From Argyresthia goedartella (Eukaryota; Arthropoda; Insecta; Lepidoptera; Argyresthiidae): a stretch of DNA of 64,000 bases. This document shows, one piece after another, positions 56,010 to 64,000 of the stretch. The position numbers were made by a program, and so were the translations under genes. Within the stretch, counting starts at the first letter, position 1, and the number at the start of each line of letters is the position of its first letter. The notes below the pieces were generated by a model that did no database searches, was not told the DNA's origin, and worked only from the letters and a program-made list of their open reading frames with translations. The stretch spans positions 28,118,001 through 28,182,000 of the forward strand of contig OX463824.1 in NCBI GenBank assembly GCA_949825045.1, given 5' to 3'.

Positions 56010-56075
56010 CATAAGCTTTTATATACAAGCACTTACATTTCTTCTGACCCCACACTACGATACCCTATCCTTCCA
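56010..56075 (-). mobile_element. SINE3 tail fragment (minus)
   Basis: Minus strand: GGGTATCGTAGTGTGGGGTC then AGAAATGTAAGTGCTTGTAT, parallel to 20757-20800. Confidence 0.6.
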
Positions 56076-56399
56076 CCTGGTTGACCGCTGTTCCTAGTTA
56101 AGCTGATAACTTTCGATCTACGGAACCGATTGTAACAAAACATATCTAAGAACCATCGCAGTGTAGTCTACTACCGTTCAGGGGTAACGCTACTATTTGA
56201 CAAGCCTAGCACAAGCATATCCCAGGCTTCAATAGTATAATATTGAGCAGCCTAGGACACATTTTCAGGTGTGAGAGAATTCCCTAAACCTCAAAGCTCA
56301 CAGCGTTCGCCCTCCTCCTCCAAAGTGTCCTAGTTTGTCAATTTAAGGAAATGCCAGCGATCCTCTCACACCGAAAAAGTATCCTAGCTTGCCCAATAC

Positions 56400-57145
56400 G
56401 ATTTCAATATACTTTATTGCACGTCAATAATGGGTAAATATACATTAACACTTATGCGCAAAGGCGAGCTTATCTCTAAAAATAGATTTCTTCCAGAAAA
56501 ACTATACAGGACAGGAAAATCTGTTGCTAGTAAGAGCAGTCTAATGCACATTAAATTAAATAACTAACACCTACTATAATAAAAGTCATATAATACATAC
56601 ATATATCAAGGTATATTGTATACATTAACATAATATTTACATACTTACAAGAGAAAGAAGATGGAGTTTCAATCTTTTCTTGAAAATAAAAATGGATGGA
56701 TTATCCCTAATAGCGCAGGGAAGTGCGTTCCACAGTCGGATTGCCCTTAACCTGAACGAGTGTTCGTGAGCAACGGTGTTGTGCTGAGGAGATGAGAGAA
56801 GAGGCACCGTGTGGGATCTGCGATTCCTGTCCCTAGAGAAAATCAATTCGAAACGTTCATGAAGTTAGGTGGGGTAGCGCGGATTCATCAATATATTAAA
56901 AAGGTAGGAGATAATGTGCATTGTGCATATCACGGCGAAGAGGAATTGAAAGCCACCCTAGCTCCTTGCGATACTGGGAGACATGGTCATACTTGCGCAG
57001 CCCCAACATAAACCGAATCCCGAGATTCTGAAGTCGTCCGAGTTTATTCAGTTGTTCTTCGTTCGCGCTGACTCAGCAAACACCGCGTAGTCGATTAATG
57101 GCAGTAGAAGGGACTGAGCAAGGGTGATTTAGGTCTGCCGTGGCA
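56400..57145 (-). mobile_element. LINE family L-A, copy 2, C-terminal region and 3'UTR
   Basis: Minus strand from about 57145: L-SLLLPLI-DY then NEEQLNKL-type sequence and ILGFGLCWGCASMTMS-like frames, then HEHSFRLRAIRLWNALPCAI and RDNPSIFIFKKRLKLHLLSL ending at 56637. 3'UTR AGAAATCTATTTTTAGAGAT and end at AATAAAGTATATTGAAAT (about 56402). Same family as 5280-6285 without its extra internal segment. Frame changes show decay. Confidence 0.82.
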
Positions 57146-57689
57146 GGAAGTACTTCACGATTAGTTAGTTAGACGGTTTAGGGAAATTCTTTCGCGAAAG
57201 TGTCTTCGACTGCCCAATATGATATTACTGAAGCCTGCGATGTGTTTGTGCGAGGCTTGTCAAATAGTAGTATTACCCCCCAGAAAACCTCATTAAAATC
57301 CGTCCACCCGTTGTTTGATCGTCGGGGGTTCATAAAATAAACATGACCGGAATGGGGCTGAAATTTTGTAACTGATTTTATACAATAAAATATGATACAA
57401 ATAAACATTTCAAGTATATTAGGTATATATAATTCGAATGAGCAAATACTATTTGAATACTGACATATAACTTAGCACAAAACACAAACCCCGCACTTAA
57501 AGTCTTTTTTCCGATAAGATCAGATGTGAATCGAGTAAATTGCGATATAATTAATCTCTTGTATGAAAATACGCGGTTAAGCCATTATTTGTTGTTATAC
57601 CGGCTATAGAAATACACACTCTGGGAAAAAATCATCTGTCTCCCTGTTACAATTGTATGGTTCATCATGTACAGGCAGCTGAAGGAGAG
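57146..57689. other. no gene recognised
   Basis: Non-coding; ends in sequence like the body of the second GAGTCGG repeat (CCATTATTTGTTGTTATACC compared with 48618). Confidence 0.45.
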
Positions 57690-57756
57690 ACGGACGCACC
57701 GCCAGCGGAGGCTTAGTGATAGGGTCCCGTTTGGCACCCTTCGGGAACGGAAATCG
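57690..57756 (+). repeat. tail of the GAGTCGG/TACGGAACCCT repeat
   Basis: GAGACGGACGCACCGCCAGC, GGGTCCCGTTTGGCACCCTT, CGGGAACGGAA, like 48710-48790. Confidence 0.65.
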
Positions 57757-57896
57757 AAATTTTTAAGTCCTCAAACTAACTACTAAAAGTACGAAATAAT
57801 ATTTTTATACATACACGACATTAACCACCCAAACCAATTCAAATGTAGCTGTAAAACAAATAACGGTTCAATTTTTTAAATAACTTTCTATTTATA

Positions 57897-58160
57897 GAGC
57901 TCCGTGGTCTAATTGGTTTCTCGCTTGCTTTTCAAACAGGAGATGCAGGTTCGAAGCCTGACCTTGAGATCATTTATCATAAGTATATTATCGGACGTTC
58001 AGTGTTTCGGATGACAAGTTAAGCTGTAGGTCCCGGCTACCATCGCTACGACTACTTAGTCGTAAAAACCCCACCATCAACCCCAGTCGCATGATGGAGT
58101 ATGGCAATCTTACTCGTATCCGAGTAAAGGCCTGTGCCCTCGGTGGGGTGCTACTTATAT
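57897..58160 (+). mobile_element. SINE2b, copy 2 (complete head)
   Basis: GAGCTCCGTGGTCTAATTGG, ATGCAGGTTCGAAGCCTGAC (box B), CGGACGTTCAGTGTTTCGGA, CTCGTATCCGAGTAAAGGCC, CCTCGGTGGGGTGC. Confidence 0.8.
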
Positions 58161-58489
58161 ATTTTTTCCTAAATCGTAATTTTTATAGACCCTCATCTCA
58201 TCATTCTTCAGGGGCGGTTGGGTAATTCACTTTAGGTACTTATCAGGCAGGATTTATTAGTTCTCTATTCTCCCTCCACAAACACGCGAAAGAACGGTTT
58301 GAGCCTAAGAAAATTAATGGATGTTAAGAAAATGTTGGATGCGATGTTAGCTGGTTCCCATACCCTTAGTACATTTTCTCTGCTGAAAAACGACCTTATT
58401 GACCTTCCTTGAAGTGTTTGCAGAATTTAAATTATTCGCTCTATAGGTATTCGCCATTGTACAGCGAGATCTATTGGGGTAAAACTTCG
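58161..58489. other. no gene recognised
   Basis: Non-coding spacer. Confidence 0.4.
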
Positions 58490-58560
58490 TAATTGCTTTA
58501 TTGTACTACACAAAACAGACTACAGATAACTTGTAATAGAAAAAAAGACGTAAAAAGGTA
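58490..58560 (-). mobile_element. LINE L-A extreme 3' end, copy 3
   Basis: ACACAAAACAGACTACAGAT and AACTTGTAATAGAAAAAAAG match 5303-5350. About 70 bp only. Confidence 0.7.
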
Positions 58561-58574
58561 ACAAATAGAATCAG

Positions 58575-58890
58575 TATAAAACAAATAACCCGACTGCATT
58601 TTCTTTCAATACCTTATACAAACGTATGAATGGTGCATTCATACGTTTGTATTTGGTTACGTAAAACAGTATACGTCGCGCCACATGTTATGAGCGGTGG
58701 CCTAGAATGCGCAGTTGTCACTTTTCAATACCTGTACATATGCGCAGCAATTCCCGCTAACGTCGTCCAGCGTATACATGGAGCCGCACCAATTACTTTG
58801 TAAACTATATTTTGCGCTCTAAAATTCGACATAACAACTTTTCACTCAATTAATATACCCTATGTCATTCCTACAACTGAGACGAATCTA
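58575..58890 (+). repeat. R1-rep, copy 4, with internal foldback
   Basis: CAAATAACCCGACTGCATTT, TTTCAATACCTTATACAAAC, then a perfect hairpin (58616-58652), then TTGGTTACGTAAA. Rejoins the family at TTACTTTGTAAACTATATTT. Confidence 0.65.
58616..58652. repeat. perfect 17-bp hairpin, 3-base loop
   Basis: ATACAAACGTATGAATG, loop GTG, exact inverse CATTCATACGTTTGTAT. In sister copies only the left arm is present. Confidence 0.9.
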
Positions 58891-61209
58891 ACGACACCTC
58901 ATTTATGAAAATTCGTCGAGACGACATGTACGACGTCACATACATAAAAAAAACTATGGTAAAACAACACAAAGTAAGTCGAATAATTATTGTCGCATCA
59001 TGGAAAAGGTTGTATGTGGTCGTGGAACAAACGCTAATCCCACTAATGTATGTATTTTTTAGTGTGGACACGGGTCTGTTTACTTGGGTCCTGCATTTAT
59101 TTACCACAATATTTATTTTGGAGCAATATACCTGAAGATGCTAATAATTTAATGCTGTTCACGAGGTAGGTAGTAATTTGCATTCTAGGTGTCTATTAGG
59201 GTTACTCAATTGATACAGATACAGACGTGTCTCATAACTGAAGCCTTATCCAAAGGCTAGTGTACTTTAACTAATTAATTCATAATGAGTCACCTATATC
59301 AATTTCCACTCTAGACATCGTGTAAATATTAGGTGTGCCGCAACACTGGATAGGTGAATTTAGTGGACCCAAACTCGGCACACAACATCCATCAAAGAGA
59401 CGCAATAACATCCAACGGTCATTAATCAGAAGCCACAGCCACCCCAAGTGACAAGTTACATAACACTTGTCTAACTTTAAGAATGTTTAACAATATATCA
59501 CACTTGTGTACGTGCTCATGATTTACTTGAACCTAATGGATGGCGCTGAACCGATGATGGTAATGGGATGAGAAACTGTGTGTGAATGGGAGTAAGGGAT
59601 TTGAGGTTGTAAGACGGTGGATAATGTTGGGAGATTGACGATCGATGTTAAATATAGGATAGAGGGTATCGCAGTTTATGGTTGAGTGTGGCGTGATCTG
59701 CACTGGTTAGTTATAGGCACTGGTATACGTATCAGCATGATCCTATATATGCTAGCTCAAAAGCTGTTAGGTATGATATCAGAGATGGAATAAGTCTTGA
59801 ACGTGGCTGAGATCCGTACGTTCCTTAAATAGCTTTGCCTTGCCTGCTTGTCTAATAATGTGGTATCCAGTGACATGGAAATGTAATTGTCTATATATTA
59901 TCTATGTGTCAGTTACAATGGATCCATACATCAGGCTCCAATAGCAGATAATTGCATGAAACTGGTGATTATTTTTTACAAATATATATTCGATTGGTTT
60001 CGATTTTGCAAAAATCCGTTGGTAATGAAATGCCACTATAACTATATTGCGTGACAGAAAGCCATAAAGACTCAAGTTAACTGTGTATTTTTCCATATAA
60101 ATTCTCATTTTCATATCGCCCATGCACCACGATAAGCATCTATTGTTGCAATGTGATCAAACATCTATTGTTACCACGATTGATTTGATATTTCCCGATT
60201 GATATTGTACATATATGTTACACGTGTGTCTTGACTTCAATCACTGCTTCGGATAAATGAAACAACAGAAAGATTTTGGTAATACGAGGTAAAGTATTTT
60301 CTTAGAAATAAGGATGCTTCATCGATGAAAATCATAAGGAAATAGAATATCATCAATCAGCCCACATTCATCCATTGCTGGGTAATAAAATATGATAGAA
60401 TATGCCTCGAGTTATAATATAAAACATGAAAGACGAATAAAAGGAAAAGGAAAATATATCCAAAACAGAATTCGTGGAATTATTGAAGTTTCCGTTTGCG
60501 TGAGAGTGAAACCGCGAACCGTTTTCCCTAGCCCTTTTAGTTATTTTTACCCTCTTGTGTAGTCTGCCGGCAATCCGGTAATGACCGGTTATCGAGTAAG
60601 TTAACATGATAATCTATTAGTTCCCAGACTATTCTCCTAAACGTTCAGCCGTGGATCAGTGAATCTCACAACAGAAGAATCGAGAACAGTTCTCGATTGA
60701 ATTAACATTTGTATTCGATAAGCACGTCTCGATTGTATAACTAATCATGCATGTGTGCGGTCTTTGTTCACTTTCGCTTTGTTTGCTATTACGAGTGCGT
60801 TTTGTTTCTTACTTGCTGTGTTATGTATTGTATATGCATAGTCAAGTATGCTGTCTTGTACTTAGAAGATAATTTTGTTGCTTCTTAGTAAATAATTACC
60901 GGTACATATAGGTAGTTCATATTGAGAAATTAATGTTACTTCGAAGCTAAATAGAGTTCCCTCGTTTTACAATATTGCTTCCATGATAATTTAATCATCT
61001 CTTCCATGTTGTTATTTCAGCGATATAATATTACAAGACTATTTGTATAAGCACGGCAGAAGCCAACTAATAACTGCTGAAAGTTTCAGCCGTACAATTG
61101 CTGTAAATGTCTACAAGTAATAGAAGTAACTTATTATTGAGGGGTAGTATGTAAACGCATGACCGTAAATCCAGTTCTTATTAACAAAAAAAAAGTATTT
61201 CTTAAATTG
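58891..61209. other. 2.3 kb without a recognised gene
   Basis: Two 76-78-codon frames on opposite strands overlap at 58871-59135 and neither has a motif. 59300-59700 and the rest are plain intergenic-type sequence to my eye. Confidence 0.4.
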
Positions 61210-61530
61210 AATTACCGAATTGGGCGAAAAACTGTGCGCGGCTAGAAATACTGATTTGCCTGTCAAAATGACTGAATTGCGAGCAAAAATCTGAAAACAG
61301 CAACTTGAAAACCTAAGCGAGCGTTGGATTTTGTCGTTCTTACGTGTTCAACCCAACCCGAAGGAAAAAGGAGGCTTCGCACGCTCAACCACTTACCAAC
61401 CACTTCCCCAGACAGTATATTTATGTAGACAATAACACTTCGCTAATCTATTCAGTATTTTTGTCACGCAATTCAGTAATTCTATTCGCGCAATTCAGTA
61501 TTTTTTTGGGCATTTCAGGTAATTCCACCG
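61210..61530 (+). repeat. diverged PalG-like element
   Basis: CTTACGTGTTCAACCCAACC and CGAAGGAAAAAGGAGGCTTC keep the family order, but the palindromic core is lost. Flanked by repeated ATTCAGTA/TACTGAAT-type words (GCAATTCAGTATTTTT). Confidence 0.55.
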
Positions 61531-61674
61531 TTCATGACCATTCGCTAAATTATGTTTTTATTCGCATGTTTCATTATTACTTATTATTATGTGGACAGCT
61601 GTTATCACAATCGTAAACTTGGCCTTGAATTATCATATTGTTGTGTCGAGCGATGCAGAAGTAATCTGGTGCCA

Positions 61675-62098
61675 AAACTGAAGAAGGAATACCTGGGCTG
61701 GGTGACAATGCTGAGGCTGGTCTTATGAAACTGAAGAAGGAATACCTGGGCTGGGTGACAATGCTGAGGCTGGTCTTATGAAACTGAAGAAGGAATACCT
61801 GGGCTGGGTGACAATGCTGAGGCTGGTCTTATGAAACTGGAGAAGGAATACCTGGGCTGGGTGACAATGCTGAGGCTGGTCTTATGAAACTGAAGAAGGA
61901 ATACCTGGGCTGGATGACAATGCTGAGGCTGGTCTTATGAAACTGAAGAAGGAATACCTGGGCTGGATGACAATGCTGAGGCTGGTCTTATGAAACTGAA
62001 GAAGGAATACCTGGGCTGGATGACAATGCTGAGGCTGGTCTTATGAAACTGAAGAAGGAATACCTGGGCTGGATGACAATGCTGAGGCTGGTCTTATG
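61675..62098 (+). repeat. minisatellite, 8 x 53 bp
   Basis: Unit starts AAACTGAAGAAGGAATACCT at 61675 and every 53 bases to 62046, ending at 62098. Units 1-4 read GGGCTGGGTGAC and units 5-8 GGGCTGGATGAC; unit 4 also has CTGGAG for CTGAAG. 53 is not a multiple of three, so no repeated peptide is encoded in one frame. The array directly abuts the bacterial-type sequence at 62101. Confidence 0.96.
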
Positions 62099-62100
62099 AA

Positions 62101-62300
62101 TCAGAGTTCAAACTCATACACTTGATACAGTTTATCTCTTTCCAACCAACCTTAACTAGCTTGGAAATAACCTTTGCTGCAAAAACCTTTGTATTGTGCC
62201 AGTCTATTTCATCATGATAAGCTTGGCTCAGCGCAATAGAAGGTATAGACCTTGCGGCACCTTCCATTACAGCACCAGTTGTTCCTGAATAACAAATATC
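62101..62300 (-). pseudogene. surE: SurE 5'/3'-nucleotidase, C-terminal part, bacterial (Wolbachia-like)
   Basis: The minus-strand frame reads ICYSGTTGAVMEGAARSIPS, IALSQAYHDEIDWHNTKVFA, then AKVISKLVKVGWKE. SurE proteins have the metal-site region (N)xGDDxxYSGTVxAAMEG followed by xxIPxIAxS; here the D, YSGT and AMEG-like parts are clear, while the N-terminal NDDG metal site is absent. SurE dephosphorylates nucleoside monophosphates in bacteria; animals lack this family, so a bacterial origin is strongly implied. The wording (GAARSIPSIALSQ, W-NTKVFA-KVI-KLVKVGW) fits Rickettsiales, and Wolbachia is the obvious insect symbiont. It is fused in frame behind S1-domain sequence and degrades after VGWK. 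It cannot be functional. Confidence 0.85.
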
Positions 62301-62605
62301 TTCCGATGAGTGCACTAAACCTTCAATCCCAGTTCTAAATTCAACAAACAATCTATAATCTTCTATACTTGTTACATGACCCTTATGCACATTATCAACA
62401 GGATATTTTGACTCTACATCTTGCCAAGGGCTATCTTCTAGCTGCTTTGCATCTCAGGAAACATTCGCTCCTTATCTATTTTTATAATTGTAACTATTAT
62501 AGCCTGGCCATAAGCAAAAACTGCAGATGGATGACTTACTCTATTCCAAGAGATATCTGTAATATGTAGCAACCCATCTGTAACTCCCACTGCATCATGC
62601 AGATT
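62301..62605 (-). pseudogene. rpsA: ribosomal protein S1 fragment (two S1 domains), bacterial (Wolbachia-like)
   Basis: Minus strand from 62605: NLHDAVGVTDGLLHITDISW, NRVSHPSAVFAYGQAIIVTI, IKIDKER, then after two extra bases at 62463-62464 the other frame gives VS, a stop at 62454-62456, and AKQLEDSPWQDVESKYPVDN, VHKGHVTSIEDYRLFVEF, TGIEGLVHSSE. This is the order DGLLHITD-W-R--HPS...KQL-DPW...KYP-G---G-VT-I-DYG-FVE---GIEGLVH-SE of S1 domains 3-4 in bacterial RpsA. DYR replaces the usual DYG. At 62298-62303 it continues in frame into SurE. Both ends are truncated. The frameshift and stop show decay after transfer. Confidence 0.85.
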
Positions 62606-62845
62606 TCATTTGCAGGATCGGTCAGTTTCAAGGTATTTGGGGGTATGAGTTCGACATGTCTCTGAATTATCATACTTTGAAAAAGTCTTGTAGTTGTATT
62701 TGTTTTTGAGCTTCTTATCGTTACTTATCCGGTCGTTATCTTCAATCAACAAACATTTAGGCAAATAACAAGCCTTGTAAGGCGCAATTGCTGACTGCGT
62801 AGTTTCTTATCATTCTTATTCTTTCGCAATATTTTGAGAATTTTC
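62606..62845 (-). other. unassigned open frame next to the bacterial relic
   Basis: A frame without a Met runs on minus from about 62810 to 62610: KACYLPKCLLIEDNDRISND, KKLKNKYNYKTFSKYDNSET, CRTHTPKYLETDRSCK. No family recognised. It could be insect DNA or another bacterial fragment. Confidence 0.35.
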
Positions 62846-62916
62846 TTACTAGTATCCGGGTAGAGGCCGGTGCCCCTCGGTGAAAATTAGATAATGTGCT
62901 ACATTATCTAATTTTC
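62846..62916 (+). mobile_element. SINE2b tail fragment with foldback
   Basis: CTAGTATCCGGGTAGAGGCC, GGTGCCCCTCGG matches 44830-44865. It then runs into a perfect hairpin: GAAAATTAGATAATGT, loop GCT, ACATTATCTAATTTTC (62882-62916). Confidence 0.65.
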
Positions 62917-63070
62917 ATAAAGCATTTTGTATTTGTTGATTAATCTAAGGCTTAGGGATTCTGTCACATTGTACTGTATCAAATGTATCTATAGAACTAG
63001 CACCCTTGTTCAGTTACTCAAATCCACAGAAAATTCAACGCGTTCAACAAGAAGAGCTTCAAATTGATAA

Positions 63071-63505
63071 AAATCAGGCTTGATAAAATCACGATTTTTA
63101 AAAGAAATCCAAAAAATCGGATTTATTTGATTGAAATCGTCTTTTTTTCTTACTTTCTGATCTATTTTAATTTGGTAGTAAGTTATTTATTTTAAAAAAC
63201 AACATATTTTTATTAATTTTATTAACAAATAAATACATATATAATTATAAAATTTTATGAAATTATCAATAATCTAATATTTCTTTTAAAACTGTATTTT
63301 TGGTCATATTTTCAGGATTCAGTCGCGAGTTTAAATTGAGGGAATTCCCGACCTGTGTGGTATTGGACACGTGTGTGCGCGCCGTAGTTTATGTCGGGGG
63401 AAGTCCCTTGACAATTTTCGGCTGATTTGGTCGCAGAAAAAAGTATTGATTTAAATCAATGCATTTTTTTAATCAATTGATTTTAATCATATCAACCCTG
63501 GTTTG
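63071..63505. mobile_element. possible MITE with AATCAGGCTTGAT / ATCAACCCTGGTT ends
   Basis: Imperfect inverted ends, AAATCAGGCTTGATAAAATC left and AATCATATCAACCCTGGTTT right, about 430 bp apart. The right part has TTGATTTAAATCAATGCATT. No ORF; single copy here. Confidence 0.45.
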
Positions 63506-63872
63506 GTGTATGGGAAAACTGTCTCATTTCCAAAGCTTTTGGTCGATTTGAGTTACTGAATAAGGGGCAGGGCATTACATATAGTATACCTATATGTTGA
63601 CACTTGCGTCACTTTATGAGGAGAGGAGCATTTGCACTGCAACAATATTTTTGGGTGGCATCCAAATGCCGAGTGCTCAACAAATTTTCCCAGTGCACTT
63701 AATATCCACGAGGGTGCTCGGGAACCGTTCATTAGTCTACCCACAGATTAACTAAGCCGCTGTCATGGCATTTCAAACTTTAATTTATCATGAGATAACG
63801 AAGTATTGGTCAAACCCAAAGAGATAACTGCGGATTACATTTCCTTATACGTACCTACTACATTTAGAGCAC
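63506..63872. other. no gene recognised
   Basis: A 63-codon minus frame (63553-63744) without motif; otherwise intergenic-type. Confidence 0.4.
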
Positions 63873-63970
63873 TAATGGCCGATTTCACCAACGATCCCTA
63901 TCTTTTAGGGGACACCAGCTAAGAAAAAGAGCTAAGTGTCCCTAAACTGTTGGTCAAATCGGCATTAGTG
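63873..63970. mobile_element. palindromic MITE M-CCGATTT, complete short copy
   Basis: CACTAATGGCCGATTTCACC left, inverse GGTCAAATCGGCATTAGTG right; GGGGACACC and GTGTCCC inside. The whole 98 bp folds on itself. Sister copy at 7252-7470. Confidence 0.82.
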
Positions 63971-64000
63971 TTGCAGCTAAGGGTATAGTTTGTTTTAGTG

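Noticed and set aside
62101..62390. A single intact 98-codon host gene
   Set aside because: The frame joins unrelated bacterial S1 and SurE segments. Upstream S1 coding continues beyond the apparent Met but in a frame broken by a stop and a 2-base insertion, so the Met is not a real start.

Overview
This window looks like non-coding chromosomal DNA from a moth or butterfly (Lepidoptera). It is AT-rich and packed with broken transposable elements. The signs are several clades of 5'-truncated LINEs (Jockey/CR1-like, RTE-like, R1/I-like), at least three tRNA-derived SINE families, many small palindromic or MITE-like elements, and the widespread lepidopteran repeat with the core GCGAGTCGGACTCGC and a TACGGAACCCT end. 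I found no convincing host protein-coding gene, no rRNA and no free-standing tRNA gene. Most open reading frames are chance frames or pieces of transposons. Family names for repeats are my own working labels, made by comparing copies inside this window.

Layout. 1-7 kb: a LINE C-terminus at the left edge, a SINE2 copy, a LINE C-terminus with a SINE1 inserted at its 5' end. 7-20 kb: palindromic MITEs, Helitron2/HINE-like elements at 9.4-10.2 and 16.9-17.3 kb, Jockey-type 3' ends and an RTE fragment. 20-26 kb: SINE3 pieces in opposed orientations, a tail-to-tail RTE pair, a further Helitron2-like copy. 26.7-29.5 kb: the best-preserved mobile element, a Jockey-type LINE on the minus strand with endonuclease remnant and reverse transcriptase, broken by one clear frameshift and with a further probable break at its 5' end. 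30-32 kb: a second reverse transcriptase relic on the plus strand lacking its motif C. 35-46 kb: foldback elements, a truncated Tc1/mariner transposase, SINEs. 46.6-48.8 kb: two adjoining copies of the GAGTCGG repeat, one carrying five 121-bp tandem units. 49-58 kb: SINEs, an RTE end split by a later insertion, and an R1/I-like LINE fragment with an exact 16-bp target-site duplication. 61.7-62.6 kb: an eight-copy 53-bp tandem array next to bacterial-type coding sequence.

The most interesting item is at 62101-62605 (minus strand). It is a piece of a bacterial ribosomal protein S1 gene (two S1 domains, with a frameshift and a stop) joined in frame to the C-terminal half of a SurE nucleotidase. 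Both parts look like Rickettsiales/Wolbachia proteins. This reads as a decayed, rearranged bacterial insertion in an insect chromosome. Next in interest are five copies of a non-autonomous element with asymmetric terminal inverted repeats and a 3' hairpin (Helitron2/HINE-like), and several perfect hairpins with 3- to 6-base loops, two of which are embedded in otherwise ordinary repeat copies and look like replication template-switch products.
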